NCBI GenBank assembly: GCA_964429875.1
Contig: CAYSDL010000024.1
Span: 1-19,965, forward strand
Length of the DNA: 19,965 bases
Direction: 5' to 3'
Source of the DNA: CAYSDL01 sp964429875
GTDB lineage: Bacteria > Fidelibacterota > Marinisomatia > SCGC-AAA003-L08 > D37C17
Position numbers and translations under genes: made by a program. The notes under the pieces were generated by a model that was given only the letters and a program-made list of their open reading frames with translations, was not told the origin of the DNA and did not search any database. Position 1 is the stretch's first letter. Each line of letters begins with the position of its first letter. Shown piece by piece: positions 1 through 8,438 of this stretch.

Positions 1-220
1 TACATTTATCATGGACCTCAGTTTTAAGCCCCTTAAAATGAACGTGCTCATGTGGGAGGAGAATACTTGCCAGCACTTCTATTAAACCTGTTATAAAAGC
101 TAAACATGCCGTAATATAGGCAGATTCATATATAGCAGAACAAAACTCTAATAAATGTAGCAAACTATGTGCTCTAAGAGCCCACCTCAATATACTAATA
201 AAAGATTTTTTTAATACCAT
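1..220 (-). CDS. Small membrane protein, C-terminus cut by window edge
   Basis: An open frame starts at the ATG complementary to 218-220 and stays open for 73 codons to the left edge, so its C-terminus is missing. The protein begins MVLKKSFISILRWALRAHS, continues with two hydrophobic stretches (about residues 19-33 and 34-56, split by Glu/Ser) and then turns polar and His-rich (PHEHVHFKGLKTEVHDKC). The positive start, alternating hydrophobic and polar pattern and absence of stops look like a real two-helix inner-membrane protein, but I do not recognise the family. Its start lies only 4 bp after the stop of the C25-family gene on the same strand, so it is probably cotranscribed with it. I see no clear ribosome binding site. 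The His/Glu cluster could bind metal, which is speculation. It could also be a chance frame. Confidence 0.5.
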   Translation of the reverse strand, partial: MVLKKSFISILRWALRAHSLLHLLEFCSAIYESAYITACLAFITGLIEVLASILLPHEHVHFKGLKTEVHDKC

Positions 221-224
221 CGAA

Positions 225-3200
225 TTATTGATTTAATATTGTATTTACTATAGAAACCGCATCAAGGACATCAACTGTTCCATCTTCATTCAAATCAGAC
301 AGGAGATATTCTAACTCAGTAGGATCATAATTACCTAAAATAATAGAGACAACCTTAACAAGATCTAAAATATCAATAATACCATCTTGATTAACATCTC
401 CTAAGTTCATAGAAACAGTAAGTGAAATAGGAATACTTGCATATGGCATCTCATCAGCATTTGTTTCAAAAATAAGATAAGCATTGTAAATTCCATTTCC
501 AATTCCATTACTATCAACATTAAGAATAATTGACTGAGATTGTCCACTTATAATTTGCCCTGAAGAATTTTCAGATTGTATTTGGACCCACGCAGGAGCT
601 ACATCAAACAATACAGATAAATCATCCTGTACATAGCCATCCTGATTATATAATACTTCAAGACCAAAATTACCATTTGAATCCATAATTCCTACTGTAG
701 CTGAATCTGTATCTCCAATCATTTCTCTATAATTAATAGATATTTTACCTGACTTATATAAAACTATTTGAAAATCATAAATACGCTCACTGCTAGTCCA
801 GTGTCTAACATGATCATACCATACCACAAGTCTATCTCCATTAGAATGATATTTTATATTTCCAGAACCATCATCATTCGCAAGACTTTCTGGATACAAA
901 TCATCCCAAAATCCGAATATTGCACCACTGGGAGAGTCATCATCAAAAACTGAACCATTGTTCCAACTTTCACTTGTACCTGTGAAACCTATCCATCCAT
1001 TTGCCATTGCTGCACAAAAACTATAACTTGTCTCATAAAAAGGAAAATTAAACCCAATATCAACAATCCCACCGCCATCATTATCAGGGAGGGTCACAGT
1101 TGTGTAGTCACTCTCAATATCTATCCACTCATACTCTCCTTGAGTATTTGTATCTGTCCATGCATACCCATAATCATCTACTTGATCTACATTTGATTGA
1201 AAAGGAGAAATATTAGTCGAATAATACAGGACTGATCCATCTTCTCCGCTATTTGTAATAGTAATCTGAGATGAAGTTTCCTCATCTGCTTGTAATGTAA
1301 AATCAAAACTTTCAACGTCATAATTAAAAGCAGGCTCAGCTAAATCAGATGAGGTTCTAGTTGTTATAAATATAGCAGTTTGATCAGATAACGGCATAGC
1401 TGCCTGATGGTAAGAATTATTATAAGTATATTGCAACCCATCACTGGCAGAATGATTTTCTAAGCCTACCGTACAATATTGGCCATGTATAACAGCCCCA
1501 TCATAATTTCCTACAGGATAATCACCAATACTTGTATTATTAAACTCTTTAAATTGAATTTTCATTTCATCATCTCCTGTTGGAGTTTGCCATCCACTAT
1601 CATATAATATAATTTGAAATGTTTCAATAGAGTTATTTAAAAAAGTTCTTAATTCAGACCACTCAATAATAAATGCATTATTTTGAGTATCATGATAAGT
1701 ATATATTTGACCACCACTGGTTGTCTTTAGATCATCCCAAAATACTGCGACCATTGGTGAGGGACCACCAGGTCCCGGGACTGTATAATTTCTAAATGAT
1801 CTCATAGAAGTTTCACCAAAAGATATCCACCCATTTGTACAAATACTCACTTCATCATAGTCAATACCATAATATGTAAATGTAAATGGAAGATTAATAG
1901 TTGCAACATCATCTAAATTATCACCTGAATCCCCTAATCCTGCAATTGAATGACCATCTCCATCATAATTTGGATCAATTTCAATCCAATCATACTCTGG
2001 TGCTATTTCATAATCTGTATCATTCATATCATAAATATAATAACCATAATTATCTGGGCCCATAGGATCATTGACTGTTAGATCCCCTACTTGAATTTGT
2101 ACAACGCTGTTTGTTGTATATCCATTATATGAGGTGAAGGCTAATGGTATAGAAATTATGGATCCATGTATAGCATTCTGATCTACGTTTATCTGAATAG
2201 AATTAGAGGTTCCCTGCTCCCCAATATTAATATCAAATGGAAAAGTAAATTCACTTGATGAAAAGGATAAATTTGGATTAACATTATTTATAGTAATTAC
2301 TGGTTGATTTAAGTTTATTGATCCAACATTATAAACTATTAATTCTATAGAGCCCTCTTCCCCTCTTTCTAGAAGTCCATTATTATTACTATCATCAACG
2401 ACATGAGCTGATATCTCTATTTGGCCTGAAAGAAAATTAATTGGGAGGTTATAGTTCCAGTACAAATCACCAGATGAATTATATAGATGTACTTTAAATT
2501 CTGGATTAATACTATCAGAAATATCAGAAGGAGCTGTGATCTGAACTCCTTCAATTTGAACCCCCCCATTTGGATAAATGTTAAATGAAAATAAATTTCC
2601 ATTTTCAATACTCATTAAATTTGAACTATTAACTACCTCAAGACTTAGATCATCTATTTGGCTGTCTGATAAATTTTCAATATTAAAAGAAACTTCAACT
2701 GTTTCACCTGGATTAAAATTTCCATCATTATTACCTGAAGCATCGCTAATACTAATTGATAGTTCATCTAACACCACTTCAGGAAAATCATCTCTAATCT
2801 CAAATTCTGTCTCAACTGGCATACAATTATGACACCTTGTTGTAACAAAAACATCTCCAGTTATTGAATTATCTATTTCAAAATCAGCTATACCACTACT
2901 ATTAGTATAACTATTCATTTGTAGTTGGATATTGCCATTTGATGTTTTATATAAAGAAACTAGTGCATTTTCATAGGGCTGATCATATTCATTTGTAACT
3001 GAAACTTGAAAATTATTAGTTCCATTAAGTAAATATTCATTATGATCAACAATTAAATCAATTGCTCTTGATGTCCATAGTTGTGTTGCTGGATCACCCA
3101 TTAAGTTATTCCAGGTAGAAAAATAATAAACATTATTGTTAGGGTTTTGTGGATATATTTCTGCAAGCGCAAGCTGACCATGAATAAGAGCCTCCCCTGC

Positions 3201-4721
3201 TGTTTTTGCTCCATTAATAAAAACGCCTTCATACATGCCCATAGCTACAATATTATTAAATGCTGTATGAGTATATGGCTGAGCTGTGCCTACCACTGCA
3301 ACTGCTCCTTTTGGACTGGTTGGAGTCCCTGCTCTAAAAAGTGATTCAGTAATACACTCATTCATGGTTTCAAATGAACCTGTATCACAAGTCAGAGTAG
3401 TTAAAAATGGAAGTTTATATCCATTGGTAAGTTGGTCAACATCATTTGATGTAAAATTACTAAAACCATAAAACCCTCTATAATTCAAATAGGATACTCC
3501 ATCATTTATTTGATTCCTCATAAATGAATCAAAACTAGAACCACTGTATTTAGTGCGAATATCGGTTATCCCTCCATGGATATTCATAGCAGTTTCAATG
3601 TATTCATTTGTTATTACAGTTGATATCCCAGAATCATATGGATCTCCTACTAAAGCAGCTGCATTAAGCCAATCTGTATTATTTACATAATTTTTTTCAT
3701 AGCCAATAATTTTATTTATAACAGTTGTAAGTTCAGTGCCACTTCTTACTGACATTCTACCTATAACTATATCTGGGAGATTATCATTCCCATCTAAAAG
3801 AGTGTAAGGGAAATCTCCTTCTCCATAGGCCCCCCACCAACCACCACCATCTCCAACACTATATGTAGGAATATCATAACTTCCATTTGCATCTCCCACC
3901 AAACAAACATATTCAGGGGGGTTCTCCCAATTATTATATGCATTTGAAATATAACTTTTAATATTAGAAGTATTAAAGCTTCCATTAATATCATTATCAT
4001 CTATTACGGTTACTATAAATCCTTGCTTTCTTCTCCATTCTACTAGATTTTCAATAACTGATGTATAATTCTCTAAAATGTATAAAATTGAAGGCTTTTG
4101 GAAATTCCTATTATCATTTAATGTACTCCCATTATTAATTATAATGCTGTTATAAATATCTTCAAAAACTTTTGATTTTTGATTAATAGTCAATTCATTT
4201 CTATCTCCAATCTCATGAATATAAATCTCAACTGTTTTATATACTTTGAGTTGTTTTAACTGAAAATTATATTCATAGGGAATTAGCTCAACCCCAAGAA
4301 GATGATGACCTCTTAGTGACTGTCTATTTATATTCAAATTATTTTCAGGGTATATTTCTTCAGAATCATAAAGACCTTGATTTTTGATAAACTGATCTTC
4401 ATTTTTCATCGATTGTGCAGGATATAGATTTATATTATCATAAATTTCATATTCTAAAACACTATAATCTATTTCATAATTTTTATTGTTTGATATAGCA
4501 TAACTAAATGTATAAGTAGGGAGTTCAGGGGCGCCCTCAACTTGCGTTAGCCCTTTAGATGAAGAAACAATTTTTTTATAATTGTTTGAAGACTCAAAAT
4601 CAACTTCCCCCATATTAAATGTAATCGATGGAGATTCATTAAAATTGTTTTCATTTAAAGTAAATTCACCGCTAAAACCAAATGCAAATAAAATACTTAA
4701 AAATAATTTTTGTTTTTTCAT
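225..4721 (-). CDS. Secreted C25 (gingipain-like) family protein with C-terminal dockerin-like module
   Basis: This 1498-residue exported protein is of the gingipain/C25 cysteine peptidase type. Residues 1-18 form a signal peptide (KK then a hydrophobic run). About 30-200 resemble a C25 propeptide, and about 208-550 the C25 domain, with the core sequences EYVCLVGDANG (270-280), PDIVIGRMSVRSG (316-328) and LPFLTTLTCDTGSF (437-450), where Cys445 sits at the nucleophile position. The place where gingipains carry the His of NYTGHGS reads NYRGFYG (413-419), so the dyad His seems replaced by Phe417. Then follow Ig-like beta-sandwich stretches (about 555-880), two related beta domains (about 889-1120 and 1182-1373) and a dockerin-like EF-hand pair (1441-1498). 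An AAGGAT ribosome site lies 7 nt before the ATG (4729-4734). It may be a surface peptidase or an inactive binding homologue. Family assignment is firm; activity is not. Confidence 0.85.
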   Translation of the reverse strand: MKKQKLFLSILFAFGFSGEFTLNENNFNESPSITFNMGEVDFESSNNYKKIVSSSKGLTQVEGAPELPTYTFSYAISNNKNYEIDYSVLEYEIYDNINLYPAQSMKNEDQFIKNQGLYDSEEIYPENNLNINRQSLRGHHLLGVELIPYEYNFQLKQLKVYKTVEIYIHEIGDRNELTINQKSKVFEDIYNSIIINNGSTLNDNRNFQKPSILYILENYTSVIENLVEWRRKQGFIVTVIDDNDINGSFNTSNIKSYISNAYNNWENPPEYVCLVGDANGSYDIPTYSVGDGGGWWGAYGEGDFPYTLLDGNDNLPDIVIGRMSVRSGTELTTVINKIIGYEKNYVNNTDWLNAAALVGDPYDSGISTVITNEYIETAMNIHGGITDIRTKYSGSSFDSFMRNQINDGVSYLNYRGFYGFSNFTSNDVDQLTNGYKLPFLTTLTCDTGSFETMNECITESLFRAGTPTSPKGAVAVVGTAQPYTHTAFNNIVAMGMYEGVFINGAKTAGEALIHGQLALAEIYPQNPNNNVYYFSTWNNLMGDPATQLWTSRAIDLIVDHNEYLLNGTNNFQVSVTNEYDQPYENALVSLYKTSNGNIQLQMNSYTNSSGIADFEIDNSITGDVFVTTRCHNCMPVETEFEIRDDFPEVVLDELSISISDASGNNDGNFNPGETVEVSFNIENLSDSQIDDLSLEVVNSSNLMSIENGNLFSFNIYPNGGVQIEGVQITAPSDISDSINPEFKVHLYNSSGDLYWNYNLPINFLSGQIEISAHVVDDSNNNGLLERGEEGSIELIVYNVGSINLNQPVITINNVNPNLSFSSSEFTFPFDINIGEQGTSNSIQINVDQNAIHGSIISIPLAFTSYNGYTTNSVVQIQVGDLTVNDPMGPDNYGYYIYDMNDTDYEIAPEYDWIEIDPNYDGDGHSIAGLGDSGDNLDDVATINLPFTFTYYGIDYDEVSICTNGWISFGETSMRSFRNYTVPGPGGPSPMVAVFWDDLKTTSGGQIYTYHDTQNNAFIIEWSELRTFLNNSIETFQIILYDSGWQTPTGDDEMKIQFKEFNNTSIGDYPVGNYDGAVIHGQYCTVGLENHSASDGLQYTYNNSYHQAAMPLSDQTAIFITTRTSSDLAEPAFNYDVESFDFTLQADEETSSQITITNSGEDGSVLYYSTNISPFQSNVDQVDDYGYAWTDTNTQGEYEWIDIESDYTTVTLPDNDGGGIVDIGFNFPFYETSYSFCAAMANGWIGFTGTSESWNNGSVFDDDSPSGAIFGFWDDLYPESLANDDGSGNIKYHSNGDRLVVWYDHVRHWTSSERIYDFQIVLYKSGKISINYREMIGDTDSATVGIMDSNGNFGLEVLYNQDGYVQDDLSVLFDVAPAWVQIQSENSSGQIISGQSQSIILNVDSNGIGNGIYNAYLIFETNADEMPYASIPISLTVSMNLGDVNQDGIIDILDLVKVVSIILGNYDPTELEYLLSDLNEDGTVDVLDAVSIVNTILNQ

Positions 4722-4816
4722 TAAATAAATCCTTAATTACTTTTATAAATTATTAATATATAAAAAACACTATAATAACTTAATTATTACAACATGTAAC
4801 CACCTATCTTATTTAT
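4722..4816. promoter_or_regulatory. Divergent intergenic region between the C25-type gene and the HAD gene
   Basis: This 95-bp AT-rich spacer lies between two divergent starts and so must hold promoters for both directions. On the plus strand a TATAAT at 4771-4776 lies about 40 bp before the phosphatase ATG and is a plausible -10 element, but no good -35 hexamer precedes it. On the minus strand the only clear signal is the AAGGAT ribosome binding site for the C25-type gene at 4729-4734. Confidence 0.3.
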
Positions 4817-5479
4817 ATGAAAAATATTAACCTAATATTTGATTTTGATAGTACTTTACTACAATTGGAAACAATTGAAGTTTTAGCAGATTTTGCATTA
4901 AAAAAAAATACTAACAGAGAAGTGATTTTAAAAGAGATAAAAGAAATAACTTCCCTTGCTATGAGTGGAAAAATACTTTTTTCAGTTGCATTGAAAAAAA
5001 GGATTTCACTTCTTAACATAAATAAAAAACATATCGATGAGACTATGCTCTTTTTAAAAACAAAATTATCAAACAGCTTTCAGGACAATATTCAATTATT
5101 TAACAAACATATTGAAAATTGTTATGTTGTTTCAGGAGGATTCAAAGAAATAATTATCCCTATCCTTATTGATTATGGATTTAATAAAAATCACATTTAT
5201 GCAAATTCATTTATCTATGATAATAAAGGCAATGCTACTATTGATGAAAAAAACAACCTGTCTAAGGATGGCGGCAAGCAGCTAGCTGCAACAAATATAC
5301 CTGGATATAAAATCATTATAGGTGATGGATATACAGATTATGAATTGAAAAAATCAGGTACCGCAAAAAAGTTTATTTTATATACTGAAAATATATTTAG
5401 GCCTGAATTAAAAAATAAAGCAGATTATATAGCAAATAATTTCAATGATGTATTTAGGTATGTAAATAATGAAAAATAA
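4817..5479 (+). CDS. HAD-superfamily phosphatase, phosphoserine phosphatase (SerB)-like
   Basis: This 220-residue cytoplasmic protein has all the HAD motifs in order: motif I FDFDST (8-13, nucleophile Asp9 and general acid/base Asp11), motif II VVSGGF (104-109), a lysine near 150-154 (SKDGGK) for motif III, and motif IV IIGDGYTDYE (167-176). The alpha-helical cap between motifs I and II (about 20-85) and the SGG motif match the HAD-IB group that includes SerB, so the likely reaction is removal of phosphate from a small phosphomonoester such as phosphoserine. The exact substrate cannot be read from sequence. Its last 11 bp overlap the start of the PEP-synthase-like gene, so the two are cotranscribed and probably translationally coupled. 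No ribosome site is obvious before the ATG. Confidence 0.8.
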   Translation: MKNINLIFDFDSTLLQLETIEVLADFALKKNTNREVILKEIKEITSLAMSGKILFSVALKKRISLLNINKKHIDETMLFLKTKLSNSFQDNIQLFNKHIENCYVVSGGFKEIIIPILIDYGFNKNHIYANSFIYDNKGNATIDEKNNLSKDGGKQLAATNIPGYKIIIGDGYTDYELKKSGTAKKFILYTENIFRPELKNKADYIANNFNDVFRYVNNEK

Positions 5480-8438
5480 TAAATTTCATTTTCAAGATTT
5501 AATGTTATATAGAATTCATGAAATTCTACTAGTTGCCAGTCCCTATGATGCATTTATTCTTGAAGAAGACGGAAAATTAACTGAACAAATTTTATCTGAA
5601 TACTTAGGAATGAACCTTAGTTATGCACCAAGAGTTTGGAATGCACCCTCAGCTAATATTGCTGATCAAATGCTCAAAAAAAGATTTTTTGATATTATTA
5701 TCGTAATGATGCGAATATCTGATATAGACCCGATAAATTTTAGTGAAGAACTAAAAAAAAGGTACCCTAAAAAACCAATTGTTTTGTTAGCTTTTGATCA
5801 ATCTGAAATAAAATATATATCTTATAAAAATCAACAAATTTTTGATGAAATTTTTATCTGGTCAGGAAATTCAAATGTATTTCCTGCAATCATTAAATCT
5901 ATTGAGGATAAACACAACATAAAAACTGATGTAGAAACAGCTGGAGTGAGAAGTATTTTATTTATTGAAGATACACCAAGGTTTTACTCAAGCATTTTAC
6001 CTGTTTTATATAAAGAAATAATACATAATACTAAGCAATTAATAGATAAAAGTTTAAGTAGCTCTCAGAAACTTTTACATATGCGCGCTCGACCAAAGAT
6101 TATATTAGTTAAAACATATGAAGATGCAATAAAATTCATAAAAAAATATCGTTATAATATTCTTGGAATTATTTCTGATCTAAAGTTCCCAAATAAAGGA
6201 AAAGAAAATTTATACTCTGGAATTAAACTAATAGAATTTATGGAGAAAATTGAATCTGATATTCCTTTAATATTGCAAACAACTGAAAAAGACACAAACC
6301 CAATTGAAAAAAAATATAATATAAAAGTTCTCGATAAAAACTCTCCTCAATTATTCAAAAATTTAACCGAATTCATGCTGAACAATCTTGGTTTTGGAGA
6401 TTTTAATTTTCGTCTTCCTACAGGAAAAGTTATAAAAAAAGTATCAACTATAAATCAATTAATGGAAAGTATAAAAAATATTCCAGGAGAATCTTTAGAA
6501 TTTCATGCATCAAAAAATCATTTATCTAATTGGTTATCCACTAGAGGAGAATTTGATTTAGCTTCAAATTTCAGAAAACTAAAAAGGCCTGATTTCCCCT
6601 CAATCGAACATAGAAGAAAACATCATCTTAATTTGCTTAAAAAAGCAAAGCCAGAAAGAGATGCTCCTACTATTATACAATATTCTAGTGTGAAAAAAGA
6701 TTTAAATCATGATTTCATTCAAATTGGAAGCGGATCTTTAGGTGGAAAAGCAAGGGGACTAGCATTTGCTAATAATCTATTAATAAATGATAATTTTAAA
6801 AAGAAATTTTCAGACATAAAAGTGAGAGTCCCAAAAATTATTGCAATTGCTACTAATGAATTTGATGAATTTATGGAATCAAACAACCTATGGATAACAG
6901 CTCTTGGAAATTATTCAAATAAAAAAATAGTTGATAAGTTTTTATGCGCGAAGCTATCAAAGCGATTAGTTAAAGATTTAAAAAAGTTAATCAAAAAAAT
7001 CACTTATCCTCTTGCTGTTAGATCATCAAGTTTATTGGAAGATTCTCAGTATCAGCCTTTGGCTGGGATGTATAGCACCTTCATGCTACCAAATTCACAT
7101 ATTGAAGAAGAAGAAAGGTATAATCAACTCTGCGAAACAATTAAAAGAATCTATGCATCAACATTTTTTCAAGGCCCTAAATCTTTAATGGATAATATTA
7201 TTCATAGACATGAAGAAGAAAAGATGGGCGTAATTATAATGGAGCTTGCAGGACAAAAGCACAACGATATTTTTTACCCTACATTTAGCGGAGTAGCTCA
7301 AAGCTATAATTATTATCCTGTTTCATACATGAAAAGAAAAGAAGGCGTTATATTTACTGCACTAGGTCTTGGAAAAACAATTGTTGATGGAGAAAAATCA
7401 TTACGTTTCTCACCTAAACACCCTGATATTTTTCCTCAATATTATTCAACAAAATCAATGATTAACAATTCTCAAAATACATTTTATGCGCTAGATATGA
7501 AAAAAGGAGCAAGTCCTCTTAAGCATGGAGAAACAAAAAATTTAAAGAAATATGATCTTTCTGTAGCTGAAAAAGATAATCAACTAAAGTATTCTGGGAG
7601 TGTTATTACAAAGGATAATATACTACGAGATTCCCTCAATTATGATGGAGTTAGAGTAATTACTTTTGCTAAAATTTTAAAATTTAATCAGTTTCCTTTA
7701 AAAGACATCTTAACATATCTTTTAAAAATTGGGGAAAAATCACTTGGATGTCCTATTGAATTAGAATTTGCAGTTAATATAGATGAAAAAAATAATATTA
7801 ATGAATTTTGCTTATTGCAAATAAAACCTATGGTTATTGGATCTAAAAAAGAAAAAATTAATATTTCATCATTTAAAGATCATAGTTCTTTAGTTTGCTA
7901 CAGTAAACAAGTATTAGGAGATGGAGAAATTGAAGGCGTCTCGCATATTATGTATGTTGATTTAGAAACTTTCAAAAGAAATAAAACAGAAAAGATTGCT
8001 AAAGAAATTGGGGAAATAAATAATAAATCAGGAAGAAAAAAAACCTATGTTTTATTTGGGCCAGGAAGATGGGGAACTGCAGATCCCTGGTTAGGGATCC
8101 CCGCAAATTGGGAACAAATCACAAATGCAAAAATGATTGTAGAGATTGGGATTGATGAACTTAACCCCGATCCTTCCTTTGGAAGTCATTTTTTTCAGAA
8201 TATATCTAACCTACGTATTGGCTATTTTACTATTAATAAAAAATATCAAAATAAATATATTGATTGGGACTGGATAAAAACTCAACCAGTGAAATATAAA
8301 ACAAAATATGTTAAAATGATCGAGTTAAAAAAACCATTATATATAAAAATTGATGGAATGAGGGGTAATGGAATTATCCTTAAAGAACCTCTGAAAAAGA
8401 AACAAAAAATGGATGAAGAAGAATCACCAGGGATTTAA
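5469..8438 (+). CDS. Tandem receiver-like domains fused to a PEP synthase/PPDK-type ATP-binding domain
   Basis: This 989-residue cytoplasmic protein starts with two CheY-like domains. The first (about 15-145) lacks the phosphoacceptor: the strand that should end in Asp reads DIIIVMM (75-81). The second (about 160-310) has the full set: acidic pair Glu167/Asp168, ISDLKF with Asp237, Thr271 and Lys290. After a linker comes the nucleotide-binding region of PEP synthase and pyruvate phosphate dikinase: GSGSLGGKARGLA (420-432), AVRSSSLLEDSQYQPLAGMYST (517-537), SGVAQ (607-611) and ELEFAVN...LLQIKPM (764-788). A conserved-looking tail includes VLFGPGRWGTADPW (861-874). There is no phosphohistidine swivelling domain and no PEP/pyruvate barrel, so it cannot be a complete PEP synthase. 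From memory, proteins of this layout occur in several phyla as 'PEP/pyruvate-binding domain' proteins of unknown role. Its stop overlaps the stop of the convergent metallopeptidase gene. Confidence 0.8.
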   Translation: MKNNKFHFQDLMLYRIHEILLVASPYDAFILEEDGKLTEQILSEYLGMNLSYAPRVWNAPSANIADQMLKKRFFDIIIVMMRISDIDPINFSEELKKRYPKKPIVLLAFDQSEIKYISYKNQQIFDEIFIWSGNSNVFPAIIKSIEDKHNIKTDVETAGVRSILFIEDTPRFYSSILPVLYKEIIHNTKQLIDKSLSSSQKLLHMRARPKIILVKTYEDAIKFIKKYRYNILGIISDLKFPNKGKENLYSGIKLIEFMEKIESDIPLILQTTEKDTNPIEKKYNIKVLDKNSPQLFKNLTEFMLNNLGFGDFNFRLPTGKVIKKVSTINQLMESIKNIPGESLEFHASKNHLSNWLSTRGEFDLASNFRKLKRPDFPSIEHRRKHHLNLLKKAKPERDAPTIIQYSSVKKDLNHDFIQIGSGSLGGKARGLAFANNLLINDNFKKKFSDIKVRVPKIIAIATNEFDEFMESNNLWITALGNYSNKKIVDKFLCAKLSKRLVKDLKKLIKKITYPLAVRSSSLLEDSQYQPLAGMYSTFMLPNSHIEEEERYNQLCETIKRIYASTFFQGPKSLMDNIIHRHEEEKMGVIIMELAGQKHNDIFYPTFSGVAQSYNYYPVSYMKRKEGVIFTALGLGKTIVDGEKSLRFSPKHPDIFPQYYSTKSMINNSQNTFYALDMKKGASPLKHGETKNLKKYDLSVAEKDNQLKYSGSVITKDNILRDSLNYDGVRVITFAKILKFNQFPLKDILTYLLKIGEKSLGCPIELEFAVNIDEKNNINEFCLLQIKPMVIGSKKEKINISSFKDHSSLVCYSKQVLGDGEIEGVSHIMYVDLETFKRNKTEKIAKEIGEINNKSGRKKTYVLFGPGRWGTADPWLGIPANWEQITNAKMIVEIGIDELNPDPSFGSHFFQNISNLRIGYFTINKKYQNKYIDWDWIKTQPVKYKTKYVKMIELKKPLYIKIDGMRGNGIILKEPLKKKQKMDEEESPGI

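Noticed and set aside
2417..4000. Several 60-85 codon frames on both strands within the large C25-type gene.
   Set aside because: All sit inside one continuous 1498-codon gene with clear domain homology; none has independent support.
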